From Scleroderma bovista (Eukaryota; Basidiomycota; Agaricomycetes; Boletales; Sclerodermataceae), in contig JAYMGJ010000249.1 in assembly GCA_037178675.1 (NCBI GenBank), positions 1-54,147 of the forward strand: DNA of 54,147 nucleotides, written 5' to 3'. Positions 10,508 to 20,350 of the stretch are shown piece by piece (position 1 is the stretch's first letter; each line of letters starts with the position of its first letter). The position numbers were made by a program, and so were the translations under genes. The notes below the pieces were generated by a model. It had not been told where the DNA came from. It saw only the letters and a list, made by a program, of their open reading frames with translations, and searched no databases.

Positions 10508-13500
10508 AAGCTGGCGCCAGGAATCCCAGCTCTGTCCTGTGCAGCTGGAATTTCGGCTTAGGTAGCGCTTTAGTGAATATATCCGCTGTCATCTTGGACG
10601 TTGGACAGTACTCAATCTCTATCACTTTCTCCTTGACCTTTTGTCTTATGTAATGGTTCCGAGTGTCAAAATGCTTCGTGCGCTTATGGTATTGTGGGTT
10701 TTGGGCAATGGCTAACGCCCCATTATTGTCTCCATAGAGCTTAGTGGGCGCGTGTTGCTCGTATCCCAGTCCCTCTAGCAAGTTTCGCAGCCATGTGACT
10801 TCCCAGGCCGCGTCTGCCAGCGCAACATACTCGGACTCTGTTGAAGATAAGGACACATTGGTTTGTTTCCTCGATCCCCATGTGATCGCGCCTCCGCCCA
10901 TGCTGAAGACGTACCAGAGATTGACGTAGCATCGTCATTATTCGCATAACTCGCATCGGAATATCCAAGGAACTGGTTCTCGCCAGGTCTCACCTCTGAA
11001 GCATGGTATGTTATTCCATAGTTCCGGGTCCCTGACAGATATCGCAGAACTCGCTTGGCAGCTGCCCAGTGTGACATTGAAGGGTTCGCCATGTAGGACC
11101 CTAGTCTAAATACGGCATATGCGATGTCTGGTCTTGTCGCCACGGCCAGATACATCAACGATCCGATCAACGACGCAAAATTGTTGCTCTTGTCCTGTGC
11201 CTCCCCTTCAGAGGGTTGAAGTTGGATGTTCGGGTCCATCGGCACGGCAACTGGGTGGGCATCTGTTAGTCCTTCCTTCTGTAGAATTGACTCAATATAT
11301 TGTTTTTGTGAGATCATGATCGTGCCTTTCGCGCGATCCCTTTCGATCTTGATGCCAACGATCTTGGCTGGTTCTCCAAGGTCAGTGATTTCAAAGACTG
11401 ATTTTAGCTCGAGTTTCAATTTGTTCATCAGGCTCTCATTGCTCGCAAAAAGCAGCAAATTGTCGACCCATACGGCCACAACTTCAATTCCCTCTGGCGA
11501 CCTTCTGACGTATGCACAGGGATCTACCATGGTAGGTTTCCATCCCAAGGACTCTAACTGTTTGTTTAGCTCGATGTTCCACTCGCGCCCGGCCTGTTTT
11601 AGGCCATATAGGGACTTTATCAAGTGGCATAAACGGCCGGTCCCGTCGTCATAGCCTTCCGGCTGTCGCATGTATATTTGTTCTTTGATCGTACCATTTA
11701 GGTAAGCGCCCTTCACGTCCATCTGCTGGATCTCCCAGTTCTCGGCAACTGCTAATGCCAACAGGGTCCGGATGGTTTCGAGGCGCACGACCGGGGAAAA
11801 AGTATCTGTATAATCCATTCCTGGTTGCTGCGAGTAGCCTTTGGCAACTAACCTGGCCTTATACTTTTGTAGGTTGCCATTCTTATCATATTTCTTAGTG
11901 AGTACCCATCTGTTTGAGATTGGAGTGCGCCCTTCTGGTGGGTCTACCAACTCCCAGGTACCCATTTCATGTAGCTGATCTAGCTCGGCCTTCACGGCCT
12001 TCTCCCAGTCAGGCCAATCTGGGGATTCTCGCGCTTCGCGCAAAGTTCTCGGATTGTCTGGCGCGGCGCTTGGCTCACTGGACGCGGCGTAGACCCTCTT
12101 GGCAGAGGTCATGTTTGCCATCTCACTGGAGATCGTGCCTGCTCCGTCCTCGTCTGCCCAAGGATCGTCTAACAGACGATAATCGTGCATATTCTTTCGT
12201 CTCTGACTCGTCCTGACTTCGCTGTTTGGCACTTTGTCAGCGGTCTGCTTCCTCTTCCTGCTGTCATCGTTGCTCTCATCTGGGTGGGTGACATTTTTAT
12301 TCGATTCACTCTCTGTCCCGACGGGCACTGACTCCCCTTCACTCTGCGCAGGACTCTCGTGCGGTAGAGTGGTGTTCGTGTTTGGTTGTGTTTGGGAATC
12401 TGAAGCAGGGAATTGAAAGTTGCGCGAGACATGCACCTGTCTCGTTGCAGCATCGTAGTATTTGATGGCCTTGGGTCCGTCCACAAAGCCCATGAAGGTA
12501 TGCTTTGTACTTCTGGGTTGTAATTTAGTGAGCTGACCCTCATTTAGGATCCAAACTGGGCTTCCAAACTCGCGCAGATGCGAGACGTCCGGTTTGCGTC
12601 CGCTCCACGCCTCAAAAGGTGTTTTCGATTCGAGTGCACGCGTATGGGTTCGATTGCGCAGGTAGGCGGCGTGTGCGATGGCCTCCGGCCAAAGAAATTT
12701 AGGTGCCTGTGTGGAGAAGATCATAGCTCGAGCAAGTTCAGCCAACGTACGGTTCATCCGCTCTGCGACGCCATTCTGTGCAGGTGAGTGCGGTGCCGTG
12801 TACTCGAGTTTAATCCCCTTTGATGTGCTCCATCTTTGCAGGTCTCCCGTTATGTATTCGCCACCGTTGTCTGTGCGGAACCGTTTGGGGGTCATATTGT
12901 ATTGGCGTTCCAGGTAAGCCACATAATTTCGAAACTTTTCGGCGGCTTGGTCTTTCGTTCGTAGAAATTCGATCGCTATACATCGGCTATGGTCATCTAT
13001 AAAGGATATGAAGTATCTCGTGCCGTGTATCCCCGTCACACGGCACTCCCAGAGGTCCGTGTGCGTCAAGTCGCCCAGCTTCTCAGCTCTGGTTTCGCTT
13101 TGGCGTGGGAACGGCGTGCGCGTCAGCTTGGCTTGTGTGCACGCGCTGCAGTCGAATTCTGGTGAGTCGTCGTCATTCACTGTCATCCCTGTCACCAGCT
13201 GTTTACTGAGCGTGCGCTGTAGCCCACTCACACCAATGTGACCGAACCGGCGGTGCCAATCCTGCCAAGTATTCGCCGTCTCCGTCGAGAGGGCTGCCCT
13301 TTCGAGGGTCGGGGGCGCTGTGACATCCAGTAGGTACATGCGCTCTACCTTCCGCCCAACAGCAATCAAATTCTTATTCTTATCATACAGGTGGATGCGT
13401 CCATCCCCCATATTCGCGCATCCACCGCTCTCATCCAATCGAGAAATGGAGAACAGATTGTTAGGTGCCTGTGGCACGTAGAGTACATCCTTTAGTACAA

Positions 13501-14762
13501 TCACAAATCTTTGTTTTTGTCCATCAATCCGACTTTTCAATCTTATTGTCCCCCTGCCTTTGACAGGAACCTCAGTATTCCCCACCCCCCTTATTGTTTG
13601 GTTGAGTGGTGTGAATTCGGTAAACGCATTACGCAGGTTCGATAAATGCGAGGACGCTGCGGAGTCCGCCAACCAAGAGTCGGCATGTATATCAGCACAG
13701 TCGGATGACTCATTATGTTTAGTGACGTACGTGCCGTCCTTCATATCTGCGTCTTCTTGGACGTCTTGTGCCTGCTGTGCACGTTCTATCTTTCGGTGTT
13801 TCCCGTTTTGGGTAGTCACGCTCTCGGTAACTGTCTTTTCTTCTTTCCCCTTCTCACTCCTGCATTCGGAGGTTTGGTGGTTGAAACGGCCACACTTCTC
13901 ACACTTGGGCTTCCCCTTGAAGAAGCAATCTTTCGCCAAGTGGTTGCTCCTACCGCAGGTAAAGCAGGCCTTCTTTGTCTTTTCCTGTTCGGCTGCCTTC
14001 CTTTTCTTAGCAGTGCGCTTCGAGGACTGGGCTGTCAAGACAGTCTCCATCCCTCCATCGTCTCCGTTGCCCTTTCGGCGGTTACACTCGTCGCGGATGA
14101 GGGCAATGAACTGCTGCGAGGTCAGCACTCTATCCCCAGTCTGTGACCCGAGGTAAGATGTTGTGAATGGGTCCCATGACGCTGGCAACGACGAAACTAA
14201 TATGTTCGTGAAGTCTCCGTCAGGCACGATCGAACCCATATGGTGTAGCTCGACCTGAATCGAGCGCATCTTCATCAGGTGGGCGACAATATCATCTCCA
14301 TCTCTGGCGCGTGTCTGATACAGGGTACGTCGCAACGCAGTAATACTCTGTTGCCTGCGGTGTTCATGCACCGCCTTTAAACTCTCCCACATCTGCTTTA
14401 CAGATGTTGCCTGGGAAACATGGACAAACTGTGGTGCGGAAAGATTTTGAGATAAGGACGCGTGCGACACCCTCTGCGGTATCCCAGTCTCTGCGCTCGG
14501 CTGTCCCCTCCGCAGGGGGTTCAGTTACATCTTCGCAGTGGGACCACACACCATTCAATTCGAGCATGGGCCAGATTTGGCCCTTCCAGGCCACCCAATT
14601 CTCATCTTTAAGGGGTTCTGGGGTTTTATAGGAGGAGATGGCGCCGAGGAAGCGCTTGTCTTTGTAAGGGGGCGCTGGCTCCTCTCCGCCAGGGTTTGCT
14701 GGCGGGGGGCCTGGCGCGGCGTCTGGTGGTGGAGTTCCGAATATGGAATCGCGTCCTGACAT
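10506..14762 (-). pseudogene. Copia Gag-Pol polyprotein, two frameshifts and an altered RT active site
   Basis: Starts at 14762. Domains in order: UBN2-type Gag; two CCHC knuckles (CFTCGRSNHLAKDC and CEKCGRFNHQTSEC); protease DSAAS; GAG pre-integrase (HRRFGHIG); integrase with HTDLW, RTDNGGEY and NGVAERMNRTL; reverse transcriptase with MDVKGAYLNG; RNase H with DASYA, STESEY and YGDNNG. A frameshift near 14450 separates the first about 100 codons from the rest. A one-base loss near 10913 breaks RNase H just after DATSISG; the frame resumes at SMGGGAITW. The RT box reads WVDNLL where the family has VDD, so the second catalytic Asp is Asn (codon 11461-11459). Each lesion alone would disable the element. 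It could only move with helper proteins. Confidence 0.95.
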
Positions 14763-14840
14763 ATTTTAGGACAGTAGTAGTTCTGTTCTCGACAATAGTT
14801 AGTTCTGATTCTCGAGCTGTTTGCTTGCCTAGTAGCTAAG

Positions 14841-14859
14841 AGCAACAGGGCTCATAACC
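14841..14859 (-). promoter_or_regulatory. Copia primer-binding site (initiator tRNA-Met-like, half-tRNA type)
   Basis: Directly inside the 5' LTR the minus strand reads ggttatgagccctgttgct. Its complement contains gggctcataacc, which matches the anticodon stem-loop of eukaryotic initiator tRNA-Met rather than the tRNA 3' end. Known: Drosophila copia primes from an internal 5' half of this tRNA. Inference: the same half-tRNA priming here. Confidence 0.6.
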
Positions 14860-15056
14860 TGTTGTGAGCGAGTGATGCGAGTGAATAGATCTGTGAGATG
14901 GAAGCAGAAGCTTTAGCTAGGCTGAGAGACTCAAGATCAGACAGAGTGGGGGCGAGCCAATTGTTTATTAGCCCCCTTTATTCTACTCAAGCTATATACT
15001 GTGTATTTAGGGGTTTAGGAGGTGGCTGCCAGCTTGTGGCTATGTCAGCCTCAACA
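14860..15056 (-). repeat. Copia LTR, 5' copy in element orientation
   Basis: 197 bp, near-identical to 10303-10498. It would hold the promoter and transcription start of the element. It is followed on the minus strand by the primer-binding site. Confidence 0.97.
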
Positions 15057-15316
15057 CACACAGCATGTACAATATGTCAAGACTGGCAAGCAGGTGTATA
15101 TATCTGACTACCAAGGTATTTCTGTATTGATATTGGATCCATTGTGCTAACTTTATGATTGTATGTCCATCTCCAGGAAATCTAGGAGTGTTGGCCGGGG
15201 TCAGAGACTATTTAGTGATGGGAATGTGCAAAAGGGGGTGGAGCTTTTTGAGAAACAACATGTTTGCAACAAGTTTTGTGAATGGGCAGGCTTTGAATTG
15301 AATCCCTTCTGGCAGT

Positions 15317-15532
15317 AGAAAATGTCTAGTCTACGTAGTTACAAACCACTATGCATTTGGTGTTTTGGCTCGCACAACATTATGATTTGCGCTTTTGATA
15401 TTTTGACTTTGACATTTGTTGACTTACACTTTTGATATTTTGACTTCGACATTCTGAATTGCACTTTTGATACTTTGACTTGTACATTTTTGACTCATGC
15501 ATTTCAAGTTTTTACTTGTAAAATTGACAAGG
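15317..15532 (-). repeat. Right terminal inverted repeat
   Basis: Inverted copy of the left TIR, about 99 % identical over 216 bp including the three sub-repeats. Its inner edge coincides with the stop codon of the alpha-kinase (15316-15318). Its outer edge lies about 270 bp upstream of the eIF2D start codon. Confidence 0.93.
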
Positions 15533-15802
15533 TCAGTTGGGAAAAATGCAATGTGCAATCTACATTTTGAATTTCGGACAAATGAAAAACGAAATCTACA
15601 AAGGAACAAACGGTGTCTGGCTTTCCATAGGAACGGGACTAACTGGAATGGAATAGATTGACCACGCTACATAGAACTAACAAAAAAGGTGCTAAATTAC
15701 ATAACATTTCACCTGAGAGCTTTGTCAGCGTAGTCGGCACATTCTTAGTCCGTTTCATTGCCAAGTAGCACTGGTCAAACTCGTGGCACGCAAAGATTCG
15801 TC

Positions 15803-18121
15803 ATGTTCAAGAAACCCTTGGCTAATCTGAAGACATCCGGTAAGTGTGATAGCCAAGGCAAGGACATCACACCTACTCGATGTCTCAGCACCGCTTCGAA
15901 GTTCCGACAGACGCAAGCTCAAGCAGCGCATCATAGAGACATATGGTGTATCCCCTGAGATCGGAGATATTTTGGTCCCTGAGGGACTCATGTCGCAGAA
16001 GATATCGACATACACGAACGAACGCGGTGTGAGTGTATTTAGGACCTGCGCACTGAGTTGAAGCCACTTCGAATCCTGATCCCCCCGACGTGAAGGTGGC
16101 CTATTTTTCCCCTGATGGCGATCCGCTCTGGTTTAGTGGTGGAAAGGGTGAGGATGATTTCATTCCTACAGGTATGTTATACTTCGTATGCACGATACAC
16201 GCTACGCTTCTGACTCTGTTTCCCATTATCGCGATGTGGACAGTCTACACGTTATGGAAGAAATACGACCTACTTCCGTACATTTCATCTCCTGCAGCAG
16301 TCATACCTGTTCTAATCGGAGGAGCCGATCTCATGATACCAGGAGGTACGTTTCCTGCCCACGTATGGCCGCACGTCCAGACCTCATCATCGGTGCCCTT
16401 TTGTCAAATTGCATTTCTGTAGTCGTGCAAATTTCATCGCAGACAGTGGTGCCACCACAGTTAGTTGCTATCACACAGTACACTAGCACCTCGCCTACTG
16501 CCCGTGGACCGCCACTTGCAGTTGGACGGTTGGCAGTTGATCTCAACGTGGTGAGGGCAGGGAAAGGGAAAGCCGTACATGTCCTTCACACCTGGAAGGA
16601 TCACCTGTTTGATTTGGGGTGTAAAGGGGATCCACCCGGTATAGTTGAAATCGAGGTGGTCAGTGAAGCAACGGAGGGCGAGGAACTCAAGACAGCAGTG
16701 GAACCTGCAGGTGTGCAGGGTTCACTGGATGCGGGCGTTGATGAAGTCGATGGTAAAGATATTGATACATCTGATCTAGAAGCCAAGGTGGGATCACCAC
16801 CGTCTGCAGCCCCGAAAACCCACATACAACCTGAAGTTCAGCTCTCTAAAGAAGGTGATTTTTATTTCCATCTCTGCTGTCCGCTGACTCAGACGGCAAG
16901 CTGATTAGAAGTGTCTGACATGTTACGCGCCGCTGTCTTGCAGGCTATACAGAGTACTGCCAAGTCATTATCACCTTCGTCATTCCCGATTCCTGCGGGC
17001 ACATTCTATTCATCATACATCCTACCCTTCCGTCCTGCATTTGTCCGGCAGGCCCAGTTCGAGACAGCCTCAGGTAATGAAGGGATCTCACCTACATATC
17101 CAGCAGTCGATATCAAGCATTCTTCTTACAAGTCATTGGCGGCTTTCCTTAAAGACCTCGATAAGCGGGGTATCCTGACTGTGAAGGACATGAAACCAGA
17201 ACCCTTGGTGCTGAAGGTCTCTGCATCCCACTCTGATGTCACGTCCCACAAATCGTACACCTCTCTCCGTGATGTACAACTCAAAGAAGAGAAGCGGGAG
17301 AAGAGGGCGGAAGAAGAAAGATCAAGGGTAAAGGAAATGGAGGTAAGGGAGCTGTGGAAACCACACGCAGCCAGTGTAAGGTTCTTCTCTGAAGGAGGTT
17401 TTGAGTAAGTAGTAACAATGGCTGAACCGACTGACTGCTAACTACGGCAAAGCACTTCAGCTCTGTACACTCATGCGGAACTGAAGGCGATGGTTATCCA
17501 GCACATCACTGCTCTCCAACTTGTCAATGCGCATGATCAGTCATACGTAAACGTAAGTCAGGATGACCTACTGCTTGAAACTGTGGCGAGGGAAAATGAA
17601 AGCCGCGAAAATCTTGAATTTTTGAAACGCGAGGAAGTCGTACAGAGGTTGTCGGAAAAGATGCAGAGCTGGTATGAGATTTGTGCAGAGGGGAAAAAAC
17701 CCGTACTTAAGTGCGTCGCTTTCTGTTGTGTCTGTGAACTTGACGCTTCTTACGGTGTGCTTTCCCAGAAAGGGACAACTGAAACCCATCTGCGTGGGGC
17801 TTAAGGCGAGTAAGGGAAGGAGGGCGGGCACGTTCATATATGGCTTTGAACCCTTCTTTATCGAGAGTGAGACGATGGCGGAGGAGCTAAGGCGTATCTG
17901 TGCAGGTTCCACGTCTGGTATGTTCCGTCTATCACCTTCTGTTGGAATTGGTGGGTTTAAGACGCGATCGATCCTGTGCAGTGTCACCCATGCCTGGGAA
18001 GGGGGCGGGATTAAAGGTAATGGTACAGGGTAGACAGATAAAAGCCGCCACGGAATTTCTGCTGTCCAAGGGTGTCCCGAAGAAATGGATAGAGGTTACC
18101 GAAACTCCGGAGAAGAAATGA
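15803..18121 (+). CDS. TMA64: Eukaryotic translation initiation factor 2D (ligatin/Tma64)
   Basis: About ten exons join without lesions from ATG 15803 (MFKKPLANLKTS) to TGA 18121. The N-terminus carries the DUF1947/PUA-type region with VLVPEGLMSQKI, FSPDGDPLWFS, GGADLMIPGV and VHVLHTWKDHLFD. The middle includes a charged Lys/Glu coiled segment and a SWIB-like region. The C-terminus is a SUI1/eIF1-like domain ending GLKVMVQGRQIKAATEFLL. Known: eIF2D releases or delivers initiator tRNA and recycles 40S subunits after termination in the cytosol. The intron between PG and VVPPQ uses the acceptor cagacag, which keeps the frame. The TIR element ends about 270 bp upstream and may have replaced distal promoter sequence. 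Confidence 0.95.
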
Positions 18122-18482
18122 CCGACCCACGCTAGTCTACGCTAACAAACTGACTACTATTGTCGCGATCGTTCAACATCAGTATTGAATCATAGCATAC
18201 GCAATCATTTGTAAAAATTGTCAAAGACTAGGGTGTTTTGGTTCTAGTGTACATGTAGAGGTTCAGAACGTTCAACGTTCAAAGCTGCACTAGCCTTTCT
18301 GTACAAATTCATGTGTATTTCTACTTTGAGATGCCGCATCAGCCACAACCGTAGTATCACATGGCCCGGAACCCGGTGGCCAGTCAAACTGAAGTTTGTG
18401 TTTCCGGCAACCTGGGTAGAGGTAAGTCCTTCGAAGAGAGCTATTTTACCGCCGGCACGACTGGAAGAAAAGTTCTTTTACC
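18122..18482. other. Intergenic region between eIF2D and PXMP4-like gene
   Basis: Contains the 3' flank of eIF2D and the 5' flank of the next gene, both on the plus strand. No gene, repeat or clear promoter element is seen. Confidence 0.5.
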
Positions 18483-19235
18483 ATGTCAACGCTTCATGCA
18501 TGGCTACTGAATCCCGCATTCCACGAATACTTGGCCATCCTTAAGGGCGCGCGAAATGGCTTCGTTTATGGGGTGAAAGTGAGATTGCCCCATGCATTGA
18601 TCATGGCCATACTGTTTGGACGAGGAGAGTAAGTTTTCTATGTGTGAACACGTTCTACTCCGGTGCTAAGCGAGCTTAGTTGGAAGACACGTTTACGGGC
18701 CATCTTCCGAGCAACCAAGGAACATGCATGCAATCTAGCCAAGTTCGTATCGCTGTACAAGACGTTGCTATTACTCCAGCGCAAGGCCAACGGAGGAAAG
18801 GAACGCAGTGCCGATACGTTCATTGCCGGACTGATCGGGGGATATCTGGTATTCGGAGAGAGGTCCGCGGTAAACGAGCAGGTGTGTTCCCCGTGTCACT
18901 TTCAAGCTGCCTCATACTAACCCAGCATTCGTTTGGATAAGATCGTTCTCTACGTTGTTTCACGGGTATTGGCATCGTTCCTCCCTCGTGCAAGAACAAC
19001 TTCATACTCGGGGTCGTCCACACCAACTACTACTGAGGCTGCGGTGATCCGGCCCATTCCACCAGACGCCCGATACTTTTCCGTGTTCGCGGCTCTGTCG
19101 TGGGGAGCTGTTATGTGGCTCTTCAAGAACCGGGGCGAGGCTATCCAGCCTGGCATGTTCAATTCCATGACTTATTTGTACCGGGACTCTGAGGTTTGGG
19201 CCGATTTGAGGACGTTACTGTGGCGCAATAAGTGA
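18483..19235 (+). CDS. PXMP4: Peroxisomal membrane protein 4 (PXMP4/PMP24), Tim17-like family
   Basis: Three exons: 18483 to about 18627, 18680 to 18880 and about 18941 to 19235. The start MSTLHAWLLNPAFHEYL leads to the family block LKGARNGFVYGVKVRLPHALIM, interrupted here for brevity as LKGARNGFVYG then KVRLPHALIM. Later marks are AGLIGGYLVFGE and the C-terminal MTYLYRDSEVW. These match the human and fungal PXMP4 pattern in order and spacing, at about 210 residues, the usual length. Known: an integral membrane protein of peroxisomes with several hydrophobic helices and unclear biochemical role. A Ser/Thr-rich loop (residues about 135-155) is longer than in animals. No lesions seen. Confidence 0.9.
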
Positions 19236-19559
19236 AGCAGGTACACGGACGAGCCTACGCGTTTGCTATTCGAATAGAGATACGGTACTATATCTCTAGA
19301 TTACCCTTGGTGATGGCTTCCCGGCCGGAATGCGATAGTATTTATTCGGACGTGATCTACGGTAAATGCCGGACTTGACCTTTGGACGTCTACCATGTAC
19401 AGCAAGTCCGATTCGCAGGACCGATTCGTCGGCGCGCCCACCTCCGCAACCAGAGGCAAGGCAGTATATGTGACTGACATTCGACGTTAGGCATGGCCCA
19501 AGGAGCTTATTTGCTTGTGTCTTTGGTGAGAATGGAATTTTTTTACTTGTTCCATGGGT

Positions 19560-20350
19560 TACGGAAACACAGCTGGCCCTGCGCGCGCAGCCTGCTGAAT
19601 GAGGATCGTTTCATGAGACGACTTCAAAATCCTCTGCAGACTATTTGTCAATATGAAATCCATGCTGTATATCATGCTGTAATGCCACCAGGTATGACTT
19701 GGACTGTGTTGCCGTAGAAGGCAGTGTGCTCGCTTTCCTAGCCAACACTGCGTAGATACAAAGGCAACCTCGCGAATGAGCACGTGAGTTAGGCAGTTCT
19801 GGACCCTTGACTTGTTATACTGCGCACCATTGGTCGTCTATCCCGCATCCATGCCTTGGAATTATATTCACAGCCCATTTTCTTTCTCAAAGGAACATCA
19901 AAGAATCCACCACAAGGGCAAATCTAAATATTTACAGCAGATGGAAAGATCCATGCAGTATGTGATGCTGTGATGCTAGGTATGTACGATTGTTCCACTT
20001 GTTCGCGCTGACTCTGTGAGGCCACAAGAGGGTGAGCATACTTGCTTCTACGGCCCCGTCATTGAACCTGTTTTCGTAGCAAACGCATGCACTTCGAACA
20101 GATACCAAGACAGTCCCGTGAATAAGAGCGTGATTTAGCCGGTTCTGTCCCTCAGCGAGTTGTATTGTGCACCATCGCTCACCCCGGCGTTCATACTTTG
20201 GATTTCGTATTTACGACTCCTCTTCTTTCCAAAAAAACACCCAAGGATCCTCCACGTCAGTAAGCTTAACTATCTTCGCACGTTAGCCCGTTGGAGATGC
20301 TTTACAGCCGATGGCAAGCCTATTTCACACCCTTAAATGGCGTATTTTCC
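19560..20350. repeat. Degenerate tandem duplication in gene-free DNA
   Basis: Segments recur at about 290-370 bp spacing. Examples: a ttctg...cttgttatactgcgcaccat-like string near 19795 and its relative near 20140; ttacagcMgatggMaag at about 19930 and 20302; atcatgctgtaatgcca near 19671 and gtgatgctgtgatgcta near 19961. Copies are diverged. No coding sense. Confidence 0.5.

Larger units (their letters stand above)
10303..15056 (-). mobile_element. Ty1/copia LTR retrotransposon inserted in the alpha-kinase
   Basis: Two TG...CA LTRs (196 and 197 bp) differ only by one small change in an AT-rich stretch, so the insertion is recent. The 5-bp duplication cacac lies at 10298-10302 and 15057-15061. 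The coding strand is minus, opposite to the kinase. Order gag, protease, integrase, reverse transcriptase, RNase H defines the copia superfamily. Total length is 4754 bp. Confidence 0.97.
7919..15318 (+). pseudogene. Alpha-type protein kinase with N-terminal zinc-binding motif, interrupted by a copia element
   Basis: Exons from ATG 7919 give a Cys cluster spaced C-x4-C-x9-C-x15-C-x2-C, then a Pro/Ser-rich middle, then an alpha-kinase domain. The domain shows GVGTFKTA, the ATP-binding Lys in VVLKRPY and an acidic segment SMMYLGEEL. After the copia element it continues with an Asp in SDYQG and the terminal zinc-site motif HVCNKFCEW. Removing copia and one copy of its cacac duplication restores a continuous frame across the junction. 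Known: alpha-kinases phosphorylate Ser/Thr, often in helices, and the family is greatly expanded in Agaricomycetes. Odd points: an in-frame TGA at 9091-9093 with open frame continuing beyond it; and the predicted last intron (about 15102-15172, gctaac branch site) leaves the final exon out of phase by one base. Both suggest decay. The gene stops exactly at the right TIR, which marks it as native to the element. Upstream frame is open to 7688, so the start is uncertain. Confidence 0.8.
1..15532. mobile_element. Large TIR-bounded DNA transposon carrying an integrase and an alpha-kinase (composite, nested insertions)
   Basis: Seen: positions 1-216 and 15317-15532 are inverted copies of each other. 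Between them lie an unrecognised gene and a DDE integrase gene on the minus strand and an alpha-kinase gene on the plus strand. The two outer genes run outward and stop at the inner TIR edges, so the three form one unit. Nested later arrivals are a copia element (10303-15056), a candidate element (6191-7523) and a GC-skewed foldback repeat (about 2185-3510). Without copia and the 6191-7523 element the unit is about 9.4 kb; without the foldback as well it is roughly 7-7.5 kb. Known: large TIR elements use a DDE enzyme encoded inside. Inference: the integrase mobilises this unit. It does not look like a Starship (no tyrosine recombinase seen) or a Polinton (no DNA polymerase B, ATPase or capsid gene seen). 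The window starts inside or exactly at the left end, so the outer boundary and target duplication cannot be read. Confidence 0.75.

Noticed and set aside
13560..14156. 198-codon frame on the plus strand inside the copia element
   Set aside because: It is antisense to the Gag/zinc-knuckle coding region, and its sequence has no family.
1..15532. Starship giant transposon
   Set aside because: No tyrosine-recombinase captain gene is seen, and long TIRs are not a Starship mark.
1..15532. Polinton/Maverick or other virus-like element
   Set aside because: Size and TIR length would fit, but no protein-primed DNA polymerase, packaging ATPase, protease or capsid gene is present, and the size is inflated by nested insertions.
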